A program made the position numbers and the translations under genes. Shown here in pieces: positions 17,863-25,943 of a stretch of DNA of 44,151 bases (positions within the stretch are counted from its first letter, which is position 1; each line of letters begins with the position of its first letter). Origin of the DNA: a virus; the IMG/VR virus record IMGVR_UViG_3300044641_006862, positions 1 through 44,151 of that record; one strand, given 5' to 3'. The notes below the pieces were generated by a model. It was not told the origin of the DNA, made no database searches, and worked only from the letters and a program-made list of their open reading frames with translations.

Positions 17863-18084
17863 ATGAAACCAATTATCGCTGAAAAATTAAAAGACGCTTT
17901 GATAAAGAAATATGAAGCAGAAATTGCCGATGCGGAGGCTAGACTTTATATTTATTTTACAAATCCTGTTGGGATCGGAGAACACCCTCAACATACAGAA
18001 GAAATGGATCATTTAGTTGGACAACTAACTGATGCTAAAGACAAATTAGAAACAATTACAAATTTTAAAATTTACGAATTATAA
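17863..18084 (+). CDS. Small conserved phage protein with NPVGIGEH motif
   Basis: This 73-residue protein contains AEIADAEARLYIYFTNPVGI followed by GEHP (about 19-42) and a coiled-coil-like C-terminus. Similar short proteins with a N-P-x-G-I-G-E-H core occur near replication or tail genes in several T4-like phages, as I recall them; no function is known to me. The ATG at 17863 is preferred to an in-frame start at 17836, which would lie in the terminator T-tract. Its stop overlaps the next start by one base, so it is coupled to the recombinase gene. Confidence 0.72.
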   Translation: MKPIIAEKLKDALIKKYEAEIADAEARLYIYFTNPVGIGEHPQHTEEMDHLVGQLTDAKDKLETITNFKIYEL

Positions 18085-19091
18085 TGGCACTTAAAAAAAA
18101 CGACTTTAGTTCGGTTAAGAAAAAATTTTCTACATCGGCAAAATATAAACCACAAAGATTCTTTGACCTTGGAGGTGAGTTCTTAGATGCGGTTGGTCTA
18201 CCTGGACCAGCGATTGGACACCTTAATATGTTGTTAGGTCACTCAGATACAGGTAAGACAACCGCACTTGTTAAAACTGCGGTAGATGCTCAAAAGAAAG
18301 GAATCCTTCCTGTGTTCATTATTACAGAACAAAAATGGTCTTTTGAACACGCAAAACTTATGGGGTTTGAATGTGATGAGGTAGTTGATACAGAAACAGG
18401 AGAAGTTGATTGGGATGGATTCTACATCTTCAACAATGACTTTGACTACATTGAACAAATTACAGATTACATTAATGACTTACTTGATGCTCAAGAAAAA
18501 GGAGAGTTGGATTATTCATTATGTTTCTTGTGGGATTCAGTAGGTTCAGTTCCTTGTAAAATGACTTACGAGGGTAAAGGAGGTAAACAACACAATGCAA
18601 GTGTTTTGGCCGACAAAATTGGTATGGGTATTAACCAAAGAATTTCAGGATCTCGTAAAGCAGATTCTAAATTCGAAAATACCTTAATCATTGTTAACCA
18701 ACCTTGGGTAGAATTACCTGACAATCCATTTGGTCAACCTAAGATCAAGGCAAAAGGTGGTGAAGCAATTTGGTTAAACTCTTCTTTGGTATTCTTATTT
18801 GGTAATCAAAAAGGTGCGGGAACAACAAAGATAACGGCAACAAAAGACAAGAGAACTGTAAAGTTTGCTTCAAGAACAAAAGTGTCGGTTATGAAAAACC
18901 ACATAAATGGTCTTGGTTTTGAAGACGGAAGAATTATTGTAACACCACACGGATTTTTACCAGGTAAAGATACAACAGAAGAAAAATCATCAATAGAGAA
19001 GTATAAGAAAGAATATGCTGACTATTGGAAAGACATAATCGGAGTTGATGGTGACTTCGATTTGAAAGCAGAAAAAGAAGAGGTAGAGTAA
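18084..19091 (+). CDS. uvsX: UvsX/RecA-type recombinase
   Basis: This 335-residue protein belongs to the RecA/UvsX recombinases, which form filaments on single-stranded DNA and drive strand invasion and recombination-dependent replication. The Walker A motif is GHSDTGKTT (residues 52-60, Lys58), Walker B is LCFLWDSVGSV with Asp151, and a central IIVNQPWVELPDNPFG stretch falls where the DNA-binding loops are expected. The C-terminus is short and acidic. Compared with T4 UvsX (391 aa) it is somewhat shorter. It is coupled by an ATGA-like overlap to the 73-aa gene and lies next to RNase H and helicase genes. Recognition as a RecA-fold phage recombinase is firm; orthology to UvsX is likely. Confidence 0.88.
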   Translation: MALKKNDFSSVKKKFSTSAKYKPQRFFDLGGEFLDAVGLPGPAIGHLNMLLGHSDTGKTTALVKTAVDAQKKGILPVFIITEQKWSFEHAKLMGFECDEVVDTETGEVDWDGFYIFNNDFDYIEQITDYINDLLDAQEKGELDYSLCFLWDSVGSVPCKMTYEGKGGKQHNASVLADKIGMGINQRISGSRKADSKFENTLIIVNQPWVELPDNPFGQPKIKAKGGEAIWLNSSLVFLFGNQKGAGTTKITATKDKRTVKFASRTKVSVMKNHINGLGFEDGRIIVTPHGFLPGKDTTEEKSSIEKYKKEYADYWKDIIGVDGDFDLKAEKEEVE

Positions 19092-19112
19092 GAACAACTT
19101 AACAATTAGAAA

Positions 19113-20123
19113 GTGTCAAAGACATTATTAGTAGACGGAAATAATTTATTGAAAATTGGATTCCACGGTGTTAGAGAATTCTATCACAATGGAAAACATG
19201 TCGGTGGTGTTTGGCATTTTCTAAATACTCTTCGTAAATTCTTAGAAGAACACAACTATAACAAAGTTGTCGTATTTTGGGATTCAAAAACCTCATCTTC
19301 ACAAAGAAGATTGATTTACCCAAAGTACAAATTGAATCGTAAACCTTCAGAGTCCGAACAGAAAGAAGAATCTTTTTCCGAACAAAAGCAAAGGGTTAGA
19401 CAATACCTTGAGGAGATGTTTGTAAGACAACTGGAGACAGAACACGCAGAAGCTGATGACTTAATTGCTCAGTACTGTAAAATCTCTTTAGATGAAGAAA
19501 AAACAATATTCTCAAGTGATAGAGATTTAACTCAACTTATCTCTGAAAAGGTTTCGATTTATTCACCATCTGCAAAAAAATATTATAAGTTTGGGGACAC
19601 AATAAAGTTACACGATGTTGAGATACCTCACTATAATGTTAAAGTGGTTAAAATCCTAACAGGGGATAGTTCTGACAACATTGATGGAATATTCTATTTG
19701 GGTGAAAAAACATTAGTTAAATTATTTCCTGAGCTACTTGAAGAATTAGTACAAATACCCTATATTTTGGATAAAGGTACTAATCTACTTAAAGAAGAAA
19801 AAGGAAATGTTGCCCTTCAGAATCTATTGAGTGGTAAAACAAAAGAAGGTATTTTTGGTGATGAATTTTATGTTATCAATCAAAAGTTAGTCGACTTAGA
19901 TGAACCACTTCTAACGGATGAAGAAAAAGAATTAGTAGGGCTTTATTACTCTGAGTCGATGGATCCCGACGGAAGAGGACATAGAAATCTAATTCGAATG
20001 ATGATGGAGGACGGGTTTTTTAAATACTTACCAAAGGGTGACGATGCTTGGGTTAGTTTTTTAAAACCATTTCTCAAGTTAACAAGAAAAGAAAAAACAA
20101 AATTTAGAAACAAAAAAAACTAA
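19113..20123 (+). CDS. rnh: RNase H / 5'-3' flap exonuclease (T4 Rnh-like, PIN/FEN fold)
   Basis: This 336-residue protein resembles T4 RNase H (305 aa), a FEN1-type nuclease that removes lagging-strand RNA primers. Acidic metal-binding residues are visible as LLVDGNN (Asp8), VVFWDSK (Asp57), AEADDLI (Glu113, Asp115, Asp116), SSDRDLTQL (Asp136, Asp138) and GDSSDNIDGI (Asp185, Asp188, Asp191). The last of these runs into a helix-hairpin-helix-like LGEKTLVKLFP segment. The start is a GTG at 19113. This is supported because the conserved LLVDGNN strand begins five residues later and no upstream ATG is in frame. The Lys-rich C-terminus is typical of DNA-binding tails. It sits between recombinase and helicase genes. 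Confidence 0.83.
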   Translation: MSKTLLVDGNNLLKIGFHGVREFYHNGKHVGGVWHFLNTLRKFLEEHNYNKVVVFWDSKTSSSQRRLIYPKYKLNRKPSESEQKEESFSEQKQRVRQYLEEMFVRQLETEHAEADDLIAQYCKISLDEEKTIFSSDRDLTQLISEKVSIYSPSAKKYYKFGDTIKLHDVEIPHYNVKVVKILTGDSSDNIDGIFYLGEKTLVKLFPELLEELVQIPYILDKGTNLLKEEKGNVALQNLLSGKTKEGIFGDEFYVINQKLVDLDEPLLTDEEKELVGLYYSESMDPDGRGHRNLIRMMMEDGFFKYLPKGDDAWVSFLKPFLKLTRKEKTKFRNKKN

Positions 20124-20132
20124 AAAAACAAA

Positions 20133-20582
20133 ATGAAAGAACAAGATATTACAAAAGTAGAATTTTTGTTAATGTGCAACGACAACATCGTAGTTCAACG
20201 ATTCTTCAATGTTAGAGGTTTCAACAAAAACTCTTACAAATCAGAAGAATTTTTTAATCATATCGAAAGTCTTTGTCATGAATTGAAGTACGACTTAAAG
20301 ATGAGATCGGTAGTCTACATGTTGGACAATCAATACGATATTTTAGAGAATCCAGAATTACTAAACACATCAATTACTGATGGACCTGAAAATTTTAATT
20401 TAATTATTAAGGTCGGAGATATGACAATTTGTCATAGACAGTTTGATGCGAAACCATACCCCCCAAAGGTCAGATACACCGTAGACCTACGCCCAAAGTT
20501 AAAAGCTGTCATGGCGGAATTGACTGACATTTTTTCAGGTCAAGAATTTAATTATTTTTATCCTAACTTTATTAAAAACTAG
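20133..20582 (+). CDS. Unrecognised 149-aa protein in the replication cassette
   Basis: I do not recognise this protein. It reads as a compact alpha/beta domain with alternating strands (VEFLLMCNDNIVVQRFF; MRSVVYMLDN; FNLIIKVGDMTICHRQFD) and a helical end followed by FNYFYPNFIKN. It has no membrane segment or known catalytic motif. Its ATG lies 9 nt after the RNase H stop, and the helicase gene follows 34 nt later, so it is likely co-transcribed and may take part in replication. The position matches that of small helicase-loader or recombination-mediator genes in T4-like phages, but no sequence evidence ties it to either. Confidence 0.7.
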   Translation: MKEQDITKVEFLLMCNDNIVVQRFFNVRGFNKNSYKSEEFFNHIESLCHELKYDLKMRSVVYMLDNQYDILENPELLNTSITDGPENFNLIIKVGDMTICHRQFDAKPYPPKVRYTVDLRPKLKAVMAELTDIFSGQEFNYFYPNFIKN

Positions 20583-20585
20583 TAG

Positions 20586-20592
20586 TATTTAT
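20586..20592 (+). promoter_or_regulatory. TATTTAT motif upstream of the helicase gene
   Basis: TATTTAT lies 24 nt before the ATG at 20617. It is the most distant of the seven motif copies and the only one inside the replication cassette. Confidence 0.38.
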
Positions 20593-20616
20593 CTTTACTA
20601 ACAAGAGAAAAAATAT

Positions 20617-22005
20617 ATGGCGACTAGTAAAAATTTTGAGTATTTAGGAAACACATTTCAGTTACAATTATTAAATCAAATGATTGTAGACAAAGATTTT
20701 TCACACTCTATTTTAGATGTAATCGAGAACAATTATTTTGAAAACAAGTACTTCAAAATAATTATGCAAATGGTAAAAGAGTATTATGTAAAATATGATC
20801 ACACACCATCATTCGAAACACTTGAACAGATAACAAAATCTGAACTACAACAAGCAACAGCATCAAAAATTGTCTTAGACACAATTAAAAAAATTAAAGA
20901 TGCACCCATTGACGGAGTACTTTTTGTTCAAGAAAAGGCTATGAAGTTCTGTAAACAACAAGAGCTTCAAAAAGTAATGGGAAAGGCACAAAAGATTATT
21001 GATGGGGGTGAGTTTGAAAATTACGATACCCTTGAGGAACTGGTTAAATCCGCACTTCAAGTTGGAGCTAAAGATACCTCAATGCTGGATGTATTTTCAA
21101 ACCTTGAACAAGTTCTTGAGGACGATTACAGACACCCAATTCCTATGGGAATACCAGGTATTGATAGATTATTAAAAGGAGGTTTGGCAAAAGGAGAAAT
21201 TGGTGTTATCTTAGCACCTACGGGAGTTGGTAAATCAACTGTCCTAACCAAGATGGCGAATCACGCATTTAACCTTGGGTTTAATGTTCTACAGATATTT
21301 TTTGAGGACAACCCAAAGGTAATACAAAGAAAACACTTCACACTGTGGACTAAGGTTCATCCTGACGATTTGTCAGAAAAAAGAGAAGAGGTAATGACTA
21401 GAGTTAGAGAAATCGAAGAGTCAATGCCAAACAAGTTGATTATGAAAAAGTTACCGTCAGATACAATGACGATGTTGCAAATCAAAAATCAAATTAGAAA
21501 AATGGTATCTGATGGGATCAAGATTGATATGATTGTTTTAGATTATATCGATTGTATTGTACCTGATAAAAACTTAGGTGATGAATGGAAGAGTGAAGGA
21601 TCCGTAATGAGAGCTTTTGAGGCGATGTGTCACGAAATGAATCTTGTGGGTTGGACCGCAACCCAAGGTAACAGAGCTTCAATATCTTCAGAAGTTGTGA
21701 CAACAGATCAAATGGGCGGATCAATTAAAAAGGCACAAGTGGGACATGTTATTATATCTGTGGCAAAAACTTTACAACAGAAAGAATTAAAGTTAGCTAC
21801 GATCGCAATTACAAAGTCTCGTATCGGAGATGACGGTGTTGTATTTGAAAACTGTAAGTTCGATAATGCAATGATTGAAATAGATACTGAAAGCTCAATG
21901 ACTTTCTTAGGTATTGAGGAACAAAAAGAAGAAAGACAAAGACAACGAGTTCGTGAACTTCTTGAAAAAAGAAAACAAAAGGAAACACAAACAAAAAAAA
22001 AATAA
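20617..22005 (+). CDS. 41: Replicative DNA helicase, gp41/DnaB-type
   Basis: This 462-residue protein is close in size to T4 gp41 (475 aa), the ring helicase that unwinds the replication fork. The N-terminal helical domain (about 1-170) is followed by a RecA-like motor with GIPGIDRLLKGGLAKGEIGV, Walker A APTGVGKST (Lys206), a Walker B-type MIVLDYIDCI (about 305-314) and the ATQGNR motif (about 347-352) typical of DnaB-family helicases. The Lys/Glu/Arg-rich C-terminus is unstructured. No intein or insertion is present. The gene follows RNase H and the 149-aa gene and precedes nrdB by 16 nt. Confidence 0.88.
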   Translation: MATSKNFEYLGNTFQLQLLNQMIVDKDFSHSILDVIENNYFENKYFKIIMQMVKEYYVKYDHTPSFETLEQITKSELQQATASKIVLDTIKKIKDAPIDGVLFVQEKAMKFCKQQELQKVMGKAQKIIDGGEFENYDTLEELVKSALQVGAKDTSMLDVFSNLEQVLEDDYRHPIPMGIPGIDRLLKGGLAKGEIGVILAPTGVGKSTVLTKMANHAFNLGFNVLQIFFEDNPKVIQRKHFTLWTKVHPDDLSEKREEVMTRVREIEESMPNKLIMKKLPSDTMTMLQIKNQIRKMVSDGIKIDMIVLDYIDCIVPDKNLGDEWKSEGSVMRAFEAMCHEMNLVGWTATQGNRASISSEVVTTDQMGGSIKKAQVGHVIISVAKTLQQKELKLATIAITKSRIGDDGVVFENCKFDNAMIEIDTESSMTFLGIEEQKEERQRQRVRELLEKRKQKETQTKKK

Positions 22006-22021
22006 ATAAATTTTAAATAAA

Positions 22022-22969
22022 ATGGAAAAAATACTAGTTGAAAATCCTGGTCGGTTCGTCATATTCCCTATCGAACACAATGATATATGGGAATTTTACA
22101 AACAACACCAAGCGGCATTTTGGACGGCAGAAGAGGTGGATTTGAGTAATGATATTAGAGATTGGGAGAAACTTACAGAAAATGAACAATATTTTGTTAA
22201 GAATGTTTTATCATTCTTCGCAGCATCTGATGGAATTGTCAATGAAAACTTGGCGGAAAACTTTTACCGTGAAGTTCAGTACCCTGAGGCTAAGTTCTTT
22301 TATGGGTTTCAGTTAGCGATGGAAAATATACACTCATTGATGTATTCGTTATTGATTGACACATACATATCTAATGCAAAAGAAAAAGACGAATGTTTCA
22401 ATGCAATTGATAGATTACCCGCAGTACAGAAAAAGGCTAAGTGGGCGTTAGATTGGATTGAAAATGCTTCATTTGCGGAAAGATTAGTTGCGTTCGCGGC
22501 AGTTGAAGGTATTTTCTTTTCAGGTTCATTTTGTTCTATCTTTTGGATGAAATCAAGAGGTATCATGCAAGGATTGTGTAACGCAAATTCACTTATCTTC
22601 AAAGACGAAAACCTACACTGTGATTTTGCAATTCACTTGTTAAACAATCACTTGGAAGATAAACCATCTGAAAAAAGAATTAAACAGATTCTATTATCGG
22701 CATTAGAAATCGAAAAAGAATTTATCACTGAATCACTTCCAGTTTCACTTATTGGTATGAATTCTAATCTTATGAAACAATATCTTGAATTTGTTGTTGA
22801 TGGATTGTTAGTTAAATTTGGTTGTAGTAAAGAATTCAATGTAGAACAACCATTTAAGTTTATGGAGCAAATTGCTGTTGAAACAAAAGGTAACTTCTTT
22901 GAATCAAGAACCATGGAATATCAAAAAGCGAAATTAAACGAAACAATAACATTTACAGAAGACTTTTAA
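22022..22969 (+). CDS. nrdB: Ribonucleotide reductase class Ia, small (radical) subunit
   Basis: This 315-residue protein houses the di-iron centre and tyrosyl radical used to reduce ribonucleotides to deoxyribonucleotides. All six iron ligands are visible: Asp70, Glu101, His104, Glu162, Glu196 and His199. The radical tyrosine is Tyr108 in [15 protein letters not shown]. Spacing matches mouse R2 (139, 170, 173, 177, 233, 267, 270) with offsets of 69 to 71. The C-terminal FTEDF parallels the FTLDADF tail that docks on the large subunit. It is closer to eukaryotic-type R2 than to E. coli NrdB in these motifs. It lies 9 nt before nrdA, so the two subunits are made together. Confidence 0.95.
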   Translation: MEKILVENPGRFVIFPIEHNDIWEFYKQHQAAFWTAEEVDLSNDIRDWEKLTENEQYFVKNVLSFFAASDGIVNENLAENFYREVQYPEAKFFYGFQLAMENIHSLMYSLLIDTYISNAKEKDECFNAIDRLPAVQKKAKWALDWIENASFAERLVAFAAVEGIFFSGSFCSIFWMKSRGIMQGLCNANSLIFKDENLHCDFAIHLLNNHLEDKPSEKRIKQILLSALEIEKEFITESLPVSLIGMNSNLMKQYLEFVVDGLLVKFGCSKEFNVEQPFKFMEQIAVETKGNFFESRTMEYQKAKLNETITFTEDF

Positions 22970-22978
22970 TTTTAGAAT

Positions 22979-25408
22979 ATGTCATTAAAAATAAATAAAC
23001 GAGTAGGAGAGGGTGTATCGTTTAACCCTCAGAAAATCTACAATAGAGTTAAACGAGCGTCTAAAGGTTTGAATGTAAATTCGGACGAGATTTTTATTAA
23101 AGTGATTACATCGGTACCAACTGAGGGTGAAGTTACAACTAAGGAACTTGATAAATTAGTTTACGAAATTGCGGCTTCTTACACAGGTAGTCACCACGAC
23201 TATTCTAGATTGGCGTCGAGTGTTGCGATCTCATCATACCATAAAGAAACAAATGATAGTTTTTCTCAAACAATGATGTTGCTTTATAGTGATGGTATTA
23301 TTAATGAAAAATTAATTGAAACAATTAAAGAATATGGTGAGGACACTATTGATGCGGCAATTAATCACGATAATGATTATAACTTCGATTACTTCGCTTG
23401 GAGATCTTTACAGGAAATGTATCTACTAAAAAGACCAAACGGTAAAGTAGTTGAAAGACCACAACACATGTATATGAGAGTTGCTCTATGGGTTACGGAT
23501 AATATGGCAGACGCATTTGAGTATTACAAATCATTGTCAAATCAGTTGATTTCTAAGGCAACACCAATCATGATTAATGCAGGAACAAAAGTTCCTCAGT
23601 TAGCATCTTGTGTACTTCACTACAATAATTCAGATTCAAGAAAAGGTTTGTTAGATACATTGAATGACATCTCAACTTTCTCATCAGACGCGGCGGGGAT
23701 TGGTTTATCTATGTCTAATATTCGTAGTAAAGAAAGTCGTATCACTACTTCAGGTGGATATGCTGGTGGTCTTTTGAAATACTTGAAGATTGTAAATGAG
23801 TCACTTAGATTCTTTAATCAACAAGGTCGTAGACCTGGTAGTGCTGCTATCTACCTTGAACCTTGGCACAAAGATATTCTTGATCTATTAGATATCAAAA
23901 AGAATACAGGTGCTGAAGAATTGAGAGCTCGTGATTTATTTACCGCACTTTGGATTCCAGACAACTTCATGAACGCGGTTAAAAATAACGATGATTGGTA
24001 TTTGTTCTGTCCTAATGACATTGTAAAGGCGGGATTGAAACCATTACAAGAATGTTATGGTGACGAATACGAGGCGGTTTATAATACTGCGGTAACTATG
24101 GGGTTGGGTAAAAAAGTAAAAGCTCAAGACATTTGGTCTAAAGTGATAGAATCTCAAGTTGAGACTGGTGTTCCTTACTTATGTTCTAAAGATAGTGCCA
24201 ACAGAAAAACTAATCATCAAAACATCGGTGTGATCAAACAATCAAATCTTTGTAATGAAATTTATCAATATACTGATGAGGAAACTACAGCAATTTGTAC
24301 ACTATCTTCAATGGTATTAAAGAACTTCATTCAAAGTGGTAAATTTGATTTTGAATTGTTATTCACGGAAGTTAGAAAGGTTGTTAGATCATTGAATAAA
24401 GTTGTTGACATTAACAACTACTCAACTCAAAAAGGTTTGAAAGGTGGTTTAGAACAAAGAGCAATTGCAATTGGGACTCAGGGATTGGCAGATGTATTCT
24501 ATTTGATGGATTATATTTTCACATCTGAAGAAGCTAAAAAACTTAATAAAAACATTTTTGAGACAATCTATTACGCAGCAATCTACGAAAGTAATCAATT
24601 GTGTATGAATGGTAAGTACGAACAATATAAGTTCTTTAAAGGGTCACCAATGTCGCAAGGAGTATTCCAATTTGATATGTGGGGATTAGACGAAACGCAA
24701 CTTTCAGGAATGTGGGATTGGAGTAAACTTAAAAAGAGTGTAGCCGATTACGGTGTTTGTAACTCATTATTTACAGCTCAAATGCCAGTTGCGTCTTCAG
24801 CTAAGATTACAGGTTCATATGAAATGACAGAACCGGCTCACTCGGCTATTTTTAATAGAAGAGTTGTTGGTGGGGAAATCATGATAGTAAACAAATACTT
24901 AATTAATGATTTTGAAAAAATTGGAATTTGGTGCGAAGACTTGAAAAATGAAATAATTATAAACGAAGGATCAGTTCAAAATATTAATTTTAACAACTAT
25001 TTGGATCCTGAAGATAAAAATTACAATAAGAAAGTTAAACGAATTGAACATTTAATTCCTAAGTATAAAACTATTTGGGAGATCTCACAAAGAGAACTTA
25101 TTGATATGGCGGCAGATAGAGCACCATTCATTGATCAATCACAATCAATGAACATTTATATGTCAAACCCAACATTATCAAAGATTACTTCATCACATTT
25201 CCACTCTTGGGAAAAAGGATTAAAGACTCTTTGTTATTATGTTAGAACAAAAGCGATATCAACAGGAGCGAAACATTTAGCGTTGGATATGTCCAAAAAA
25301 CAAAAACCAAAAGCAACTCCTGAACCACCAAAAGTTGATTATTCTCACTTGAATTTACCACCAAGACCTGAGAGTTCTGACTTTGAATGTTTTGGATGTT
25401 CATCATAA
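22979..25408 (+). CDS. nrdA: Ribonucleotide reductase class Ia, large (catalytic) subunit
   Basis: This 809-residue protein has an N-terminal ATP-cone (about 1-95, with VSFNPQKIYNRVKRA) for allosteric control by ATP/dATP. The catalytic barrel follows. Active-site residues are Cys211 (QLASCVLHY), Asn423, Cys425 and Glu427 (NLCNEI) and Cys440 (AICTLSSMV). They match human R1 Cys218, Asn427, Cys429, Glu431 and Cys444 in order and spacing. The radical-transfer tyrosine pair is seen in CYYVRTKA. The C-terminal ECFGCSS gives a Cys804/Cys807 pair for re-reduction by thioredoxin or glutaredoxin, neither of which is encoded in this window. No intein or intron is visible. A terminator follows 6 nt after the stop. 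Confidence 0.95.
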   Translation: MSLKINKRVGEGVSFNPQKIYNRVKRASKGLNVNSDEIFIKVITSVPTEGEVTTKELDKLVYEIAASYTGSHHDYSRLASSVAISSYHKETNDSFSQTMMLLYSDGIINEKLIETIKEYGEDTIDAAINHDNDYNFDYFAWRSLQEMYLLKRPNGKVVERPQHMYMRVALWVTDNMADAFEYYKSLSNQLISKATPIMINAGTKVPQLASCVLHYNNSDSRKGLLDTLNDISTFSSDAAGIGLSMSNIRSKESRITTSGGYAGGLLKYLKIVNESLRFFNQQGRRPGSAAIYLEPWHKDILDLLDIKKNTGAEELRARDLFTALWIPDNFMNAVKNNDDWYLFCPNDIVKAGLKPLQECYGDEYEAVYNTAVTMGLGKKVKAQDIWSKVIESQVETGVPYLCSKDSANRKTNHQNIGVIKQSNLCNEIYQYTDEETTAICTLSSMVLKNFIQSGKFDFELLFTEVRKVVRSLNKVVDINNYSTQKGLKGGLEQRAIAIGTQGLADVFYLMDYIFTSEEAKKLNKNIFETIYYAAIYESNQLCMNGKYEQYKFFKGSPMSQGVFQFDMWGLDETQLSGMWDWSKLKKSVADYGVCNSLFTAQMPVASSAKITGSYEMTEPAHSAIFNRRVVGGEIMIVNKYLINDFEKIGIWCEDLKNEIIINEGSVQNINFNNYLDPEDKNYNKKVKRIEHLIPKYKTIWEISQRELIDMAADRAPFIDQSQSMNIYMSNPTLSKITSSHFHSWEKGLKTLCYYVRTKAISTGAKHLALDMSKKQKPKATPEPPKVDYSHLNLPPRPESSDFECFGCSS

Positions 25409-25413
25409 ATTTT

Positions 25414-25443
25414 AAATCACTGAGAAATCAGTGATTTTTTTTT
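25414..25443 (+). terminator. Strong terminator with GAAA tetraloop after nrdA
   Basis: A perfect 10-bp stem (25414-25423 with 25428-25437) closes a GAAA loop and runs into six more Ts. It ends the replication and nucleotide cassette before the wedge block. Confidence 0.9.
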
Positions 25444-25464
25444 ACTTAAAAAAAGTGTAAGTTA

Positions 25465-25472
25465 TATTTATA
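25465..25472 (+). promoter_or_regulatory. TATTTATA motif upstream of the gp25-like gene
   Basis: TATTTATA lies only 6 nt before the ATG at 25479 and directly after the terminator at 25414, where a new promoter is needed. If it is a -10 element the transcript would be nearly leaderless. Confidence 0.48.
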
Positions 25473-25478
25473 TGTGAT

Positions 25479-25937
25479 ATGGCTAATGGTATAACTTATG
25501 GAATTGCGTTCCCTTTTGTAGATTCTTTTACAGGAAGATACCTTGATGTTACTAATAGTACGGAAGGTGAAATCAGAGCAAATCTTGTACACCTATTGTT
25601 AACTAGAAAAGGTAGTAGATATTTTTTACCTGATTTTGGTACAAGATTGTATGAATATATATTCGAACCATTAGATGGTCCAACATTTTCTGATATAGAA
25701 AATGAAATTAGAGATACTGTAAGAAACTACATGCCAAATTTACAAGTTACAAATATAACGGTTGAAGATGCTTCTACGGGATTAGAAGACAAAGGATTCA
25801 CTGTTAATCAAAATGGTGAACGAGAATTTAAAGTTACTAATATTGCAACATTAGAACACACTGCCAGAATAAAAATTGATTACAGAGTCACAGACTCGGC
25901 CTTTGAGTCTCAAGATTTTATAATACTTAATATTTAA
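25479..25937 (+). CDS. 25: Baseplate wedge protein, gp25-like
   Basis: This 152-residue protein is a member of the GPW/gp25 family (T4 gp25 is 132 aa), which links the baseplate wedge to the sheath initiation point. Diagnostic features are EGEIRANLVHLLLTRKGSRY (about 28-47), then LPDFGTRLYEYIFEPLDGP (about 50-68) and a C-terminal strand region for wedge contact. It is followed after 6 nt by the gp6-like gene, the same 25-6 wedge association as in many contractile systems. Confidence 0.9.
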   Translation: MANGITYGIAFPFVDSFTGRYLDVTNSTEGEIRANLVHLLLTRKGSRYFLPDFGTRLYEYIFEPLDGPTFSDIENEIRDTVRNYMPNLQVTNITVEDASTGLEDKGFTVNQNGEREFKVTNIATLEHTARIKIDYRVTDSAFESQDFIILNI

Positions 25938-25943
25938 TTATAT

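Noticed and set aside
22309-22914. Reverse-strand ORFs of 97 and 88 aa within nrdB
   Set aside because: They are shadows of a highly conserved gene with all catalytic residues intact.
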